Shown here: one piece after another, positions 29,002 through 39,600 of the stretch | Position numbering within the stretch: the stretch's first letter is position 1 | Layout: the number at the start of each line of letters is the position of its first letter | Origin: a virus | Virus record (IMG/VR): IMGVR_UViG_3300044692_000030 | Coordinates: 1 to 40,140 of that record | Reading direction: 5' to 3' (one strand) | Length of the DNA: 40,140 nt | Made by a program: the position numbers and the translations under genes | Notes under the pieces: model-generated | Told to the model about the DNA's origin: nothing | The model's database searches: none | What the model saw: only the letters and a program-made list of their open reading frames with translations

Positions 29002-29496
29002 ATGCTCCTCGACCTCGGCAATCAGATCGGCGTCCTGTACGCGCCCACCGCGCACGGCGCGACGGTCAACATCCAGACCGCGAACTACATCGACCTGCTG
29101 GTCAAGCAGGAGGAGTTCGCAGGCCAGACCCTCTTCTGGTACAGTCAGTGCGCGGTCGCCCCGACCTCGGGCGGCAGCGCGACGCTGCAGTTCCAACTGA
29201 TCGGCAACGCCTCCGACCCGACCTTCGCGTCGGGCAACGTGGTGATCCTGGAGAGCCCGTACACCGCGACGGCCTACACCAACGTGGTGGCCAACCAGAT
29301 CCTCACTAACATGCCGATCCCCCGGCAGCTGCCCGACGCGGGCTCGCTGGCGAAGACCGACACGTTCCTGCGCTACATCGCGTTCGGCGTGCTCATCGGC
29401 ACCGCGGACCTCACGGCCGGGCAGTTCAACTCGTGGATCACCCCGCGGCCGATCCAGGACAACCTGTCCAACGCCGCCGGCTACTCCTTCCCCTGA
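29002..29496 (+). CDS. Bbp16-like capsid cement protein
   Basis: The protein has 164 residues. The beta-rich core (TLQFQLIGNASDPTFASGNV, VILESPYTATAYTNVVANQI) and the end (FLRYIAFGVLIGTADLTAGQ, FNSWITP) fit the Bbp16 family of capsid decoration proteins that follow the major capsid gene in podoviruses. It would bind the outside of the shell. Confidence 0.72.
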   Translation: MLLDLGNQIGVLYAPTAHGATVNIQTANYIDLLVKQEEFAGQTLFWYSQCAVAPTSGGSATLQFQLIGNASDPTFASGNVVILESPYTATAYTNVVANQILTNMPIPRQLPDAGSLAKTDTFLRYIAFGVLIGTADLTAGQFNSWITPRPIQDNLSNAAGYSFP

Positions 29497-29527
29497 TCCC
29501 ACACCCTGACCTCCGCCGGAGCTCCGA

Positions 29528-29995
29528 ATGGCAACGCCGCCACGCCGCCCTCGTCCCGACACCATCGACCCCGAGACCGACGACGGCCCCCTGGCTGCGC
29601 CGGCAGCGGGCCAGGTGTCCCAGGCGGCCCCGGTGCCGCACGAGGCGGTGATGGGCGCGGCGGAGGAAGGCGATCCCGAGGAGCTGATCTGGGTGGAGGC
29701 CGTCAGCGACGGCACCTACCCCGACTTCGAGGATCCGCGGCGCGAGAGCTACTACGCGCTCTACCGCACCGGCCGCGTGCTGAACGAGCAGACCAACACG
29801 TTCATGCCCGGCGAGATGTTCAAGATGCGCCGGCGCGACGCACAGTCCGCGGTCGTCCAGCGCGGCGGCATCGGCTGGGTGCGCATCCTCAAGCCCGGCG
29901 AGCAGCCGTCGGCGATCGAGCAGGAGCGCCCGGTGCCCGCCACCACCGCCCCGCGCGGCTACGGCAACGGCCGGCGCCCTGGCCGCCTGTTCTGA
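29528..29995 (+). CDS. Virion-operon protein of unknown function, 155 residues
   Basis: The N-terminal 50 residues are Pro/Asp-rich. The core (EELIWVEAVSDGTYPDFEDP, RRESYYALYRTGRVLN, GEMFKMRRRDAQSAV) is a compact domain seen in other podoviruses between the capsid and tail adaptor genes. It ends in a basic disordered tail. GGAG precedes the ATG. Confidence 0.6.
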   Translation: MATPPRRPRPDTIDPETDDGPLAAPAAGQVSQAAPVPHEAVMGAAEEGDPEELIWVEAVSDGTYPDFEDPRRESYYALYRTGRVLNEQTNTFMPGEMFKMRRRDAQSAVVQRGGIGWVRILKPGEQPSAIEQERPVPATTAPRGYGNGRRPGRLF

Positions 29996-30008
29996 TCCGA
30001 GGGCCTAG

Positions 30009-30728
30009 ATGGCCACGACGCTGATCTACTCCGAGGTCACCATCGCCAACATGGCGCTGGAGCGCATCGGCGCGCAGTCGCGGATCCAGTCGCTCGACAC
30101 CACGGCGGACACCAGCCAGGCGGCGGCATCGGCCGCGCTGTGGTACCCGCAGAGCCGTGACCACGTGCTGACCGAGTTCCCTTGGCGCTGGGCCATGGGG
30201 AGCGTGCAGCTGTCGCAGTACAACACGCAGTACCCGGCGACGCCGCAGTTCGAGTACGCCTACATCTACCCGCCGAACGTCCTCGACGTGTTCCAGCTGG
30301 TGCCGACCGTGGCGCAGCAGGCCACGCCCACGCTACCGACGCTGACCCCCAGCCTCGACTGCATCGGCTCGTGGATGTCGCGCTACTGGCGCCGCCCCGA
30401 GGGCCAGCCCTACCCCTGGGACTTCCAGGTCGGGCAGTCGGCCGACGGCCAGAAGGTCATCGCCACCGACCTGGCGAACGCCACCGCCCTGGCGGTCATG
30501 CGCGTGACCGACCCCACGCAGTTCAGCGCCGACTTCGCCGACATCGTCGCGTGGAAGATGGCGGTGGACATGGCGTTCTCGCTCGCCATCTCCCGCGAGC
30601 GCCGCGAAGACGCGGTCAAGGAGTACGAGCGCGAGGTGCGCGAGACCCGCGCGCGGATGCAGCGCGAGTATCAGTCCTCGCTGCCGCTGCAGCGCCACCG
30701 CTCGGAGTTCGTGAGGGCGAGGATGTAA
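30009..30728 (+). CDS. Tail tubular protein A / head-tail adaptor (T7 gp11-like)
   Basis: The protein has 239 residues. The opening TLIYSEVTIANMALERIGAQ, then IQSLDTTADTSQAAASAALW and RDHVLTEFPWRWAM, is characteristic of phage adaptors that bind the portal. The end is helical (KEYEREVRETRARMQREYQ). GAGGG precedes the ATG. The stop shares TAATG with the nozzle gene. Confidence 0.85.
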   Translation: MATTLIYSEVTIANMALERIGAQSRIQSLDTTADTSQAAASAALWYPQSRDHVLTEFPWRWAMGSVQLSQYNTQYPATPQFEYAYIYPPNVLDVFQLVPTVAQQATPTLPTLTPSLDCIGSWMSRYWRRPEGQPYPWDFQVGQSADGQKVIATDLANATALAVMRVTDPTQFSADFADIVAWKMAVDMAFSLAISRERREDAVKEYEREVRETRARMQREYQSSLPLQRHRSEFVRARM

Positions 30729-33700
30729 TGGTCCTCGCTCCATTCCGCCAGACCAACTTCGCGGGCGGCCGTCTCGGGCCGCAGCTGCTGGGGCGCACCG
30801 ATCACGCCAAGTACCAGGCGGGCCTCGCCGAGGTGCGCAACTGCACCATCCAGCGGTTCAGCGGGGTGGAGAACCGCGCGGGCTTCCGCTGGTGCGGCGC
30901 AACCAAAGCCAGCGCCTTCCAGGGCCAGCCGTGGCAGACCGCGGCAGGGGAATCCTTCTCGCTCGAGCAGGGCGCGGGCTACATCCGGCTGTGGCAGAAC
31001 GGGGCGCCGTTGCTGGCGACCGGCGTGCCCGAGTGGACCCCCAGCGTCTACACGCCGGCCGGGCAGGTCGTCCACTACGGCGGCAGCTACTTCTACTGCG
31101 TCGCCGAGCAGTACGGGCAGATCCCCATCGCGCTGACGATCACCGATCCCCTGGGCACCTACCTCCCGGGCGCCACGGTGACGCTGACCTCGGTGATCTC
31201 GCACTTCTCGCAGGACATCTGCTACGCGGGCACGGTCTACACCTTCCAGGTGCCGGGCGGGCCCATCGTGCGCGTGACCACCACGGGCTACACCAGCAGC
31301 ACGTCCTGCACGGGCACCGTCGATGCCGCGGTGCCGACCTACCTCCAGGGGCAGCCGACCATCTGGTGGGAGGCGGAGCAGCCTGTCTACCTGCCCCAGG
31401 CGATGGGCAACGACAGCATCACGCTGACCGTAAGCGGCGCGAGTTACGCTGCCGGGGCGACGCTGACGCTCACCAGCAACGCCAACATCTTCTCCGGCGA
31501 TTGGATCATCACGGGCGGTGCGCACGTGCCCGTGACGCTCTACACGGACCACGGCATCATCACCGTCACCCTCACCGGCGTCTCAAATCGGAACTCCGCG
31601 GTGGGCGTGGCCAACGCCGACATTCCGGCGAGCATCAGCGGCGTCGCCTTCGGGCGGTTCGCGCTGCCGGACATGGCCGGCACCACGACGTGGAGCCCCT
31701 TCGGCCCGAACCTGCCGCCCGCGCCGTCGCTGACGTCTATCGTCATCACGTCCTCAACCACGTTCCTGGCCGGCCAGACGCTGATCCTCACCGCCAGCCT
31801 GCCGATCTTCAACGCCGGCATGGTTTCGCCCTTCGGCCAGGCCATCGCCTTCAAGGATACGCTCGGCAACGTCATTACCTGCGTGATGACGGGCTACAAC
31901 AGCCCGACCCAGGTGCAGGCGGTTTCCACCGCGGCCATCCCCACCTCCATGCAGGGTGTGCCGCTGACCTATTGGAGTATGGCGACGCAGGCTCCTGGCA
32001 ACACAGGGGCGTCTGCCCTGTTCTGGCATCAGATGCTGAGCGCGCAGGTTGAGATCCCGACGCAGGTGGCAGCGCGCGCACTGGGCGCGATCGTCGCCGC
32101 GCAGGTGAACGACATCATGACGTTCACGCACCAATCGTTTGCGCCCTTCCAACTGCTGCACTACTCAAGCACGCGCTGGCAGATCCGGAACTATCGGCCG
32201 CAGCCGGGGATCGCGCCGCCAACGGGCCTGCTGCTGTCGGGGATCAACACCAGCTCCAGCCACGCCTACGACTACGTCGTCACCGCCATCTCTGATGCCA
32301 CCGGTGAGGAATCGCTGGCGTCGGTGCCCAACTGCATCCTGACCGGAACGCCGAGCTCATCGCAGCCAAACACGCTCTCGTGGAAGCCAGTGCCTGGAGC
32401 CTCGGGCTACAATGTGTATCTCTCGGTCGGCGGCGTGTTCGGCCTCATCGGCTCAGTCCCGGCCATGGCCGGGTGCGTGTTCGTGGACACCGGCTTCGTG
32501 CCCGACATCGCCGCGCAGCCGCCGGTGTCGCTCTCGCTGTTCGCCACGCCGAACGACTACCCCGCGGTGTGCGGCGCGTTCCAGCAACGCCTGGGATTCG
32601 CCAACACCATCGACGAGCCGCAGACGATCGTGTTCACCGAGGCTGGGCTCATCAACAGCGTGACCGTCCACACGCCACTGCGCGACAGCGATGCGATCCA
32701 AGAGACCATCGCCGGCGATTCGGTGCAGCCCATCCAGGCGATCGTGGACCTGCAGAAGCTGGTGCTGCACACCTCGAATGCGGAGTACGTCGTCGTCGGC
32801 AACGTGAACGGCGCCATCTCCCCGGTGACTGGCTCGTTCAACGTGGTGCGCCAGTCGTCCAACGGCTGCGCGTCGGTGCGCCCCGTCACCATCGGCATCA
32901 CCGACCTCTTCGTGCAGGCGCGCGGGCAGATGCTGCGCGATCTCAAGTACGACATCCGCTCCTACTGCTACGCCTCATCCGACCTCACCGAGTTCTCCCC
33001 GGACCTGTTCATCGGCCGGACCATCGTGCGCACGGCCTGGCAGCAGACCAAGAACAGCCTGGTGTGGGTGGTGATGTCCGATGGCGCGCTGCTGTCGCTC
33101 ACCTACATCCCCGGCGAGGGCATCGTGGCCTGGGCGACGCACGACAGCGCGGGCGACCGCTTCGTGGACGTGTGGACCGTGCAGGAAGGCGTGGAAGACG
33201 TGGTCTATGTGGGCGTGGTCCGCAATGGCCAGACCTACATCGAGCGCCTGGCACAGCGCGAGTTCACCGATACCGCGTGGCTGACCGATGCCTACTTCCC
33301 CGACTCGTTCCAGGTCTACGACGGGCGCAACGCCACTGCCACGACCATCACCGTCACGACCTCGAGCGACTGGACGCCGCAGAGCCAGTTCACGCTCACC
33401 GCGTCGGCGGCCATCTTCGCGGCCTCGGACGCGCCGGACGGCAACCCCCAGGGCATGGGCAACTGCATCGTCCTCCGCCAGGTCGGGCCCGATGGCAACG
33501 ACACCGCGCGCGTCTACTTCGCCATCCAGCAGTACCTCAGCGCGACCCAGGTCCTGTGCATCACCAACGCCAACGTCCCGGCCTGGGCGCAGGCGGCGCT
33601 GACCACGTGGGGGAAGGCCGTGCATGCCTTCGGCGGCATGGGCCACCTGGAAGGCCGGTCGCTGGCGATCCTGGCGGATGGCAACGTGGCGGCCTCGCCG

Positions 33701-34180
33701 CTGTCGACCGACAAGGCGCTGGCCGCGACCGTGGTGCAGCCGAGCGGCGGCGCGTGGGTGCTGCCGGGCGCGCGCGTGGGCGGGGACGCCATCGCTTACA
33801 ACGCCATGGTGGTGTGCGCTGGGCTGCCGGTGCTCGCGCAGTTGACGACGCTGCCCTTGGAGAACCAGAAGGGCGACAGCATCATCGGGCACCAGAAGAC
33901 CATCAAGGAGTTCACGCCGACGTTCTACCGCTCGCGCGGTGGCTGGTACGGCCAGGTCCCCGAGGGCATCCAGACGATCGCGCTCAACGCCTGGAAGCAG
34001 CGGAACTACGAGACCCTGGGCTCGCCCAATGCGCTGTTCTCGGGCTCGCAGCGGGTGGACGGCATCACGTCCAACTGGGGCCTGCGCGGCGCCGGCACGG
34101 CGCAATTGGTGCTGCAGCAGCCGGATCCCCTACCGCTGGGGCTCTCCGCGGTGAAACTCGTGGCCGAGGTGGGAGGCTAG
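30728..34180 (+). CDS. Tail tubular protein B / nozzle (T7 gp12-like), enlarged by repeated beta domains
   Basis: This 1150-residue protein is longer than the ~800 of T7 gp12. The N terminus (APFRQTNFAGGRLGPQLLGR, NCTIQRFSGVENRAGFRW) is typical. Inserted are four similar beta domains of about 75-95 residues at about 135-210, 231-305, 335-420 and 868-965. Each has a hydrophobic GxTLTxS..IF motif, and each ends near an A-x-P. A fibronectin-III-like domain follows at about 495-600 (HAYDYVVTAISDATGEESLA, GYNVYL). The core (DYPAVCGAFQQRLGFANT, GHQKTIKEFTPTFYRSRGGW) is conserved. It forms the tip of the tail tube. Confidence 0.85.
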   Translation: MVLAPFRQTNFAGGRLGPQLLGRTDHAKYQAGLAEVRNCTIQRFSGVENRAGFRWCGATKASAFQGQPWQTAAGESFSLEQGAGYIRLWQNGAPLLATGVPEWTPSVYTPAGQVVHYGGSYFYCVAEQYGQIPIALTITDPLGTYLPGATVTLTSVISHFSQDICYAGTVYTFQVPGGPIVRVTTTGYTSSTSCTGTVDAAVPTYLQGQPTIWWEAEQPVYLPQAMGNDSITLTVSGASYAAGATLTLTSNANIFSGDWIITGGAHVPVTLYTDHGIITVTLTGVSNRNSAVGVANADIPASISGVAFGRFALPDMAGTTTWSPFGPNLPPAPSLTSIVITSSTTFLAGQTLILTASLPIFNAGMVSPFGQAIAFKDTLGNVITCVMTGYNSPTQVQAVSTAAIPTSMQGVPLTYWSMATQAPGNTGASALFWHQMLSAQVEIPTQVAARALGAIVAAQVNDIMTFTHQSFAPFQLLHYSSTRWQIRNYRPQPGIAPPTGLLLSGINTSSSHAYDYVVTAISDATGEESLASVPNCILTGTPSSSQPNTLSWKPVPGASGYNVYLSVGGVFGLIGSVPAMAGCVFVDTGFVPDIAAQPPVSLSLFATPNDYPAVCGAFQQRLGFANTIDEPQTIVFTEAGLINSVTVHTPLRDSDAIQETIAGDSVQPIQAIVDLQKLVLHTSNAEYVVVGNVNGAISPVTGSFNVVRQSSNGCASVRPVTIGITDLFVQARGQMLRDLKYDIRSYCYASSDLTEFSPDLFIGRTIVRTAWQQTKNSLVWVVMSDGALLSLTYIPGEGIVAWATHDSAGDRFVDVWTVQEGVEDVVYVGVVRNGQTYIERLAQREFTDTAWLTDAYFPDSFQVYDGRNATATTITVTTSSDWTPQSQFTLTASAAIFAASDAPDGNPQGMGNCIVLRQVGPDGNDTARVYFAIQQYLSATQVLCITNANVPAWAQAALTTWGKAVHAFGGMGHLEGRSLAILADGNVAASPLSTDKALAATVVQPSGGAWVLPGARVGGDAIAYNAMVVCAGLPVLAQLTTLPLENQKGDSIIGHQKTIKEFTPTFYRSRGGWYGQVPEGIQTIALNAWKQRNYETLGSPNALFSGSQRVDGITSNWGLRGAGTAQLVLQQPDPLPLGLSAVKLVAEVGG

Positions 34181-34181
34181 G

Positions 34182-34769
34182 ATGGGCACGCCGGCAACCG
34201 TGAACTACGACGGCGACATGAGCGGCGCCGACCTCGTCGCGTCCGACGACACCGCGAGCTCGACGGGCACCGGGCGCGGGCCGATGATGGCAGCCGCGGC
34301 CGCGGGCGGCATCGCCTCGGCGATCGGCACGTTCGAGAGCGCGCGCATCAACCGCTCCCTGGCGCGCTTCAACGCCAACTACCAGCGGCTGCAAGCGGAG
34401 CAGGCCCTCCAGGCCGGTGGCTTCGCGGCGGTGCGCCGGCAGGTGGTGCAGGAGCAGTTGACGGGCCGGACGCGCGATGTCGCGGCCGGCAGCGGGACCG
34501 TGGTGGGCGCGGGCTCGAACCGCATGACCACGGCCAGCCAGGAGGCCGGCAGCGCCATGGACGCCTACCTGATGCAGCTCAACGCCGGCCGCGAGGCCTA
34601 CGCGCGGCGCGTCGGCGCGGCGGGGACGGAGATGCAGGGGAACATGGGCATGACCAAGGGCGAAATGCAGGCGCTGTCCACCCTGCTGAACACCGGCTCC
34701 GACGAGTGGCTGATGAGTGATCCACAATGGGACCCCCGCTACGGACGCGGCATCCCGATCGCGCGGTAG
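34182..34769 (+). CDS. Internal virion protein (T7 gp14-like)
   Basis: The protein has 195 residues. A hydrophobic glycine-rich segment (MMAAAAAGGIASAIG) near residue 40 precedes a long helix (FNANYQRLQAEQALQAGGFA, RRQVVQEQLTGRTRDVAAGS). That is the plan of gp14-like proteins that form the outer-membrane channel during DNA ejection. Its place after the nozzle and before two large helical proteins matches the T7 internal-core order. Confidence 0.72.
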   Translation: MGTPATVNYDGDMSGADLVASDDTASSTGTGRGPMMAAAAAGGIASAIGTFESARINRSLARFNANYQRLQAEQALQAGGFAAVRRQVVQEQLTGRTRDVAAGSGTVVGAGSNRMTTASQEAGSAMDAYLMQLNAGREAYARRVGAAGTEMQGNMGMTKGEMQALSTLLNTGSDEWLMSDPQWDPRYGRGIPIAR

Positions 34770-34772
34770 CCC

Positions 34773-36683
34773 ATGCCCGACGAGACCAACACCGAGACGC
34801 AGTCCCCCCAGGTGATGCCGGGCGCGGCCCTGCCCGAGGCGGCGACCCCCGAGGGTGCGGGCGCTGGCGTGGGCCAGTCCGTCGTCGAGGGCGCCATGAT
34901 CGGCGTGCGCGTGCAGCACGACGAGCAGATGCTGGCGCAGCAGGAGGAGGATCACCGCAACCAGGTGATGGCCCTGGCCGGCGCGACCGACCTCGAGTCC
35001 TACGACATCAACGGCCTGCACGGCAAGGACGGCCTGTTCACCAAGGACCCCGGCTCGAACGCCCAGCAGATGGGCGACGACTACCTGTCGAAGCGCGCGC
35101 AGTACGCGGCCAAGGTGCGGCAGGGCCTCTCGCCGGGTGCGCAGGAGCTGTTCGACCGCCACGAGCGGGAGCGCTCGCTCCAGACCCAGCAGCAGGTCTA
35201 CGAGTGGCAGGACCGCTCGGACAAGGTGTTCGACCAGAAGGTGGTGCAGGCCAACCTGCAGAACACCGTCAACCGCGCGCTCCTCCAGGTGAACGAGCCC
35301 GACCCGACCAAGCGCAGCTACGCGGTGAATCAGTCCCTCGCCGAGGGGTCCATGGCGATCATCGACCAGGCCAAGCGGCAGGGCCTGGACTTCTCGAAGA
35401 AGGACGATGCCCAGGTGATCCAGCAGCGGCTGGACACCTTCACCTCGTCGGTGGTGGGCGAGGTCACCAAGGGCCTGGCCGACAAGGGCGACATGGCCGG
35501 TGCGCGGGCGTTCTACGACGAGCACAAGGACGACCTCACGGCGAAGGACCGCCTGTCGGTCGAGAACGTGCTGAAGGCGGGGACCGAGCGCGACCAGGCG
35601 CGGCAGATGTCAGACAGCATCCTGCGCGACCAGCAGACCGAGGCGAAGGGGGATCCGCTCAAGGTCTCGCTTGAGGACGCGCTGAACCGCCTGGAGGCCA
35701 AGAACATCACGGACACGCAGCTGCACGACGCGGTGCGCGACCGCATTGTCGGGGACTTCCGCCGGACGCAGGAGGCGCACAACGAGCAGCAGCGCAGCCT
35801 GATGAACGCCGCCGGCCAGGAGCTGGAGGACGAGTCGAACACCGAGCACGGCGTGTCACTCTCGGTGATGGAGCAGCTGGACCCCAAGAACCGCGAGGCC
35901 ATTACCAAGTGGCAGCGGCACCTGATCGCGGGCGAGAAGATCAAGCAGTCGGACGACGACACGCGGCTGTCGCTGCGCGAGATGGCGGCCAACCCCGAGG
36001 CGTGGGATGCGTTCCTCGGCACGCCGCCGGAGACCTACCGCGCCAAGCTCAACGACGCCGACTACAAGTGGCTGCAGAACACCTACGCCGAGGTCGCGGC
36101 TAAGGCGCAGAAGCGAGATCAGACGCTCTCGCAGGGCATGTGGGCCGACAAGGTCGGCATCGACGTCCTCAAGGAGAACGGCCTGTGGACCGATGGGATC
36201 GACCCGCGCAAGGACAAGGCTGGCTATGACGCGGCGCGCAAGCGCGCGAGCGTCTTCCTCGACCAGCTGCACCGCAGCGTGGGCGCCAAGGCGATGGATC
36301 AGAAGCAGCAACTAGATGAGCAGGGCATCCGCGAGGCGGCCAACGACCTGCTGACCACGCAGACCTGGCAGCGGCCTGCGCAGGGATTCTGGGAGAACCT
36401 GACGCACGACTCTGGCGGAAACGACCTGCGTGGACGACCGATTCAGCGGCAACTCGTCACGGCAAGCGGCTACGCCTTCGAGGGGCCGACGGCCGCGAAG
36501 TTCGCGTACAGCACGCGCGACCTCAAGCCGGCGGACCTCGCCAAGGTGATCCAGGAGGCGGAGAAGCGCGGGGAGAAGATCATGGACGAGAAGAAGCGCA
36601 TCACCCCCGAGGGTGAACGCATCCTCGTCGACGCCTACAACGCCAAGCTGGCCACGACCTACGCCAAGTCGGTGTCGCCGTGA
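34773..36683 (+). CDS. Internal virion protein (T7 gp15-like)
   Basis: The protein has 636 residues and is almost entirely helical (YEWQDRSDKVFDQKVVQANL, RSYAVNQSLAEGSMAIIDQA). The N terminus is flexible and Glu/Pro-rich. This matches the middle protein of a podovirus ejection core, which crosses the periplasm. The stop shares GTGA with the gp16-like gene. Identification rests on order and helical composition. Confidence 0.7.
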   Translation: MPDETNTETQSPQVMPGAALPEAATPEGAGAGVGQSVVEGAMIGVRVQHDEQMLAQQEEDHRNQVMALAGATDLESYDINGLHGKDGLFTKDPGSNAQQMGDDYLSKRAQYAAKVRQGLSPGAQELFDRHERERSLQTQQQVYEWQDRSDKVFDQKVVQANLQNTVNRALLQVNEPDPTKRSYAVNQSLAEGSMAIIDQAKRQGLDFSKKDDAQVIQQRLDTFTSSVVGEVTKGLADKGDMAGARAFYDEHKDDLTAKDRLSVENVLKAGTERDQARQMSDSILRDQQTEAKGDPLKVSLEDALNRLEAKNITDTQLHDAVRDRIVGDFRRTQEAHNEQQRSLMNAAGQELEDESNTEHGVSLSVMEQLDPKNREAITKWQRHLIAGEKIKQSDDDTRLSLREMAANPEAWDAFLGTPPETYRAKLNDADYKWLQNTYAEVAAKAQKRDQTLSQGMWADKVGIDVLKENGLWTDGIDPRKDKAGYDAARKRASVFLDQLHRSVGAKAMDQKQQLDEQGIREAANDLLTTQTWQRPAQGFWENLTHDSGGNDLRGRPIQRQLVTASGYAFEGPTAAKFAYSTRDLKPADLAKVIQEAEKRGEKIMDEKKRITPEGERILVDAYNAKLATTYAKSVSP

Positions 36684-39600
36684 TCGGTGACCAGACTGTA
36701 GACACCGAGGGCGTGACGCCGCCGGCACCGCCCCCGGAGCCGCCGACGCCGGCTCCTGAGCCCCCGCCGCAGCCCGCTCCCGCCGCGGACCCGGATCAGC
36801 AGTTCTACGCCGACTACTTCGCGCAGCGCCAGGGCGCGCGCAAGGCGCTGCTGGCGTCGAGCCTCGCCGGCGCGGTGCGCGAGGATCCGAACAAGCAGGC
36901 CAAGGTCGTTGCGCTGGCGGACAAGCTGGGGCTCTCGGCCGACACCGTCAGCAAGAACTACGACGTGCTCTCCCAGCGCGTGGCGCTGAATGACGCCGAC
37001 TACAACCGGCTGCTGCTGCACCATCCCGAGCTCGCCTCGTGGCTGAGCGATCCCAACAACGCGGCGCTGTCCCACGACTCCATCCCGCAGTTGACGGAGT
37101 TGGACAAGCAGTTCCGCATCCTGGCGAACCCGAACGCGGACATCACCGGGCTCCTGCCCAACGGCTACCGCTTCCAGCCCGACGGCAGCATCCGCGGACC
37201 CATCCCCATCGACCGCAAGGGCGAGCAGGCGGGCGAGCCGATCATCTATAAGAACCTGGACGCGCTGCGAGCCAAGTTCGCGCGCGAGGTCTCGCAGCAG
37301 GACAATGATCGCTTCCTGGCCGAGGCCGCGGCGGATGTGCTGCGGCAGGCGCATCCGTGGTTCCCGAACTTCTGGGCGGCCGGCGAGGCCAGCGCGGCGA
37401 GCACAGTAGCGGCGGTTGGCACCTTGTTCGGCGATGATCTTACCGGACAGCGACCGGAGGGCGTCGTCAACGGCCTGAGCCCTAACGATTACCGCGCGGG
37501 CGCGCAAGCGCTGCTCGCAGGGTCCGAAACCATCGATCCCGGCGTGGTTGGTGGCACCGGCCGCATGGTCGGCCAACTGCTGGGCGACGCGCCGCTCTAC
37601 CTGCTGGGCGGCGAGGTCGCGGCGCCGGTGAAGGCCCTGGGCGAAGGGCTGGGCATCATCAAGGCGACCGCCGAAGGCATCCCGACGATCGCGCAGTCGC
37701 CCTACCTGGCGGACGTGCTACAGACGGCCGCGGCCTACTCGCCGCTGGGCGCGCGCTCGGGCATCAACACCGGTGCCGACAACGGCCTGACCTACGGCGC
37801 ACTGGACGCCCTGATCAACACCCTGGGCCCCGCCGGCTTCGGCTCGCGCGTCGGCCTCGCCAACGCCCTGATCCCCGGCCAGGAGACCGCGGCCGGCTCG
37901 TGGATGGGCGTCGCCGGCCGGCTGATGAAGCACGTCAGCAGCCAGGGCGGCATCATGGCCGTCACCGAACTGGCCAACGCGCTCCACGAGCGCGCCTCGG
38001 GCATCAACCCCCAGGCGCTCGACCGCGAGCAACTGATCCCACGCCTGGCGCAGGCGGGCGCCATGGGCGGGCTGATGTCGCTGGCGTTCCAGCTGCCGCA
38101 TCAGTCCGCGGACTTCATCCGCCGCCAGCAGGTCGCGGCGCACGCGGCACTCGCGGACGCCGATCAACTGGGCGCGGTGATCGAAGCCGGCAAGGCCGTC
38201 CCAGTGGCCGAGCGCTCGTCGGGCCGCTGGCAGGCGATGTTGGAGAAGATCATCCCAGCCGAGGCTGCGACGCGCTACTTCCAGAAGGAGGACTTCGACG
38301 AGGCGGCCAAGGCGGCCGGCATGTCGCCCGATGACCTCGCGGCGCAGATGAACGTCGAGGAGCAGTACCGCCTGGCGCAGGCCACGGGCAAGACCATGGA
38401 GGTCCCGACTGCGGCCGTGGTCAATGCCGGCGTGGGCATGGAGAAGCCCGAGGCGATCAAGGGCCTGCTGATGGCCCAGCGCAAGATCCCCACCGGCGCG
38501 AATGGCACCGAGGCCCTGCAGTTCTTCAAGGACACGCCCGAGGCCATCGCGCGGCAGGTCACGGAGATGGAGCAGAGCGTCAAGGCGTCGGCGATCACCG
38601 AGGACGATCCGGTCTACCGCGACATCAAGGGCCAGATGCTCGACGCCGGTCGCCCGGAGCAGGAGGCCGACAGCATCGCGCGTCTCAATGCCGCGGTGTT
38701 CAACACGCTGGCCAAGCGGCTGAGCACGCCGGAGAAGGCCGTCACCGGGCAGTCGCTCTACGAGCCGTACAAGCTGCGCATCGCCACCGAGGCCATGCTC
38801 CCGAAGCCGGACGCGATGGACGCGGCGCTCGAACGCCTGCGCCGTGGCGACATCCCGACCGAGAAGCAGGTCCGCGGCGAGTCGCTGCTGGAGTTCCTGC
38901 GCCGCCGTGGAATCAACGACGAGGGCGGCGAACTGGCGGCGATGGAGGCGGACGCCAACCGCCAGCCCGGCCAGCAGAGCCTCATCAACCCCGAGGGTCG
39001 GGCCTACGACCACGCCGCCGAAGCGGCCTATGAAGCGGGCTTCATCCCCGACCAGGAAGTCCCGACGCTGATGGAGGCCATCAGCAACGAACTGGCGGGG
39101 CGCCCGGTCTACGCCGAGGCCGGCGGCGACGCGCACCTGGAGCCGATCCGCCAGGGGTTGCTCGACCTGCAAGCGGCGCTCAAGCGTCACGGCATCGCGC
39201 TGGAGCAGTCGAACGCCGACATCAAGGCGGCGCTGGAGAAGGCCGAGGGCGTGCCGATCGCCGAGTACCAGCAGCGGCTGGAGGTGCCCAGCGCCTACCT
39301 CAAGCACGAGTACCTGCTCAAGCAGTGGAAGAAGGCCCACGGCGACCGCTCGCCGACGCCCGGGGACAAGGAGTGGCAGAAGCTGGTCGAACAGGCCGAC
39401 ATGGTGGACGAGGCGCAGGGGCGCAAGTTCTACCAGCAGGACGACACCGACGCCCGCGGCTCGCTGTCGTACAACGCGCAGCGGCACTTCCTGGTCACGC
39501 TCACGGGCAAGGCCAACCTCTCCACCACGCTGCACGAGTCCGGCCACTTCTGGCTGGAGGTCATGGGCGACATCGCCAAGCGCGAGGACGCGCCCGAGCA

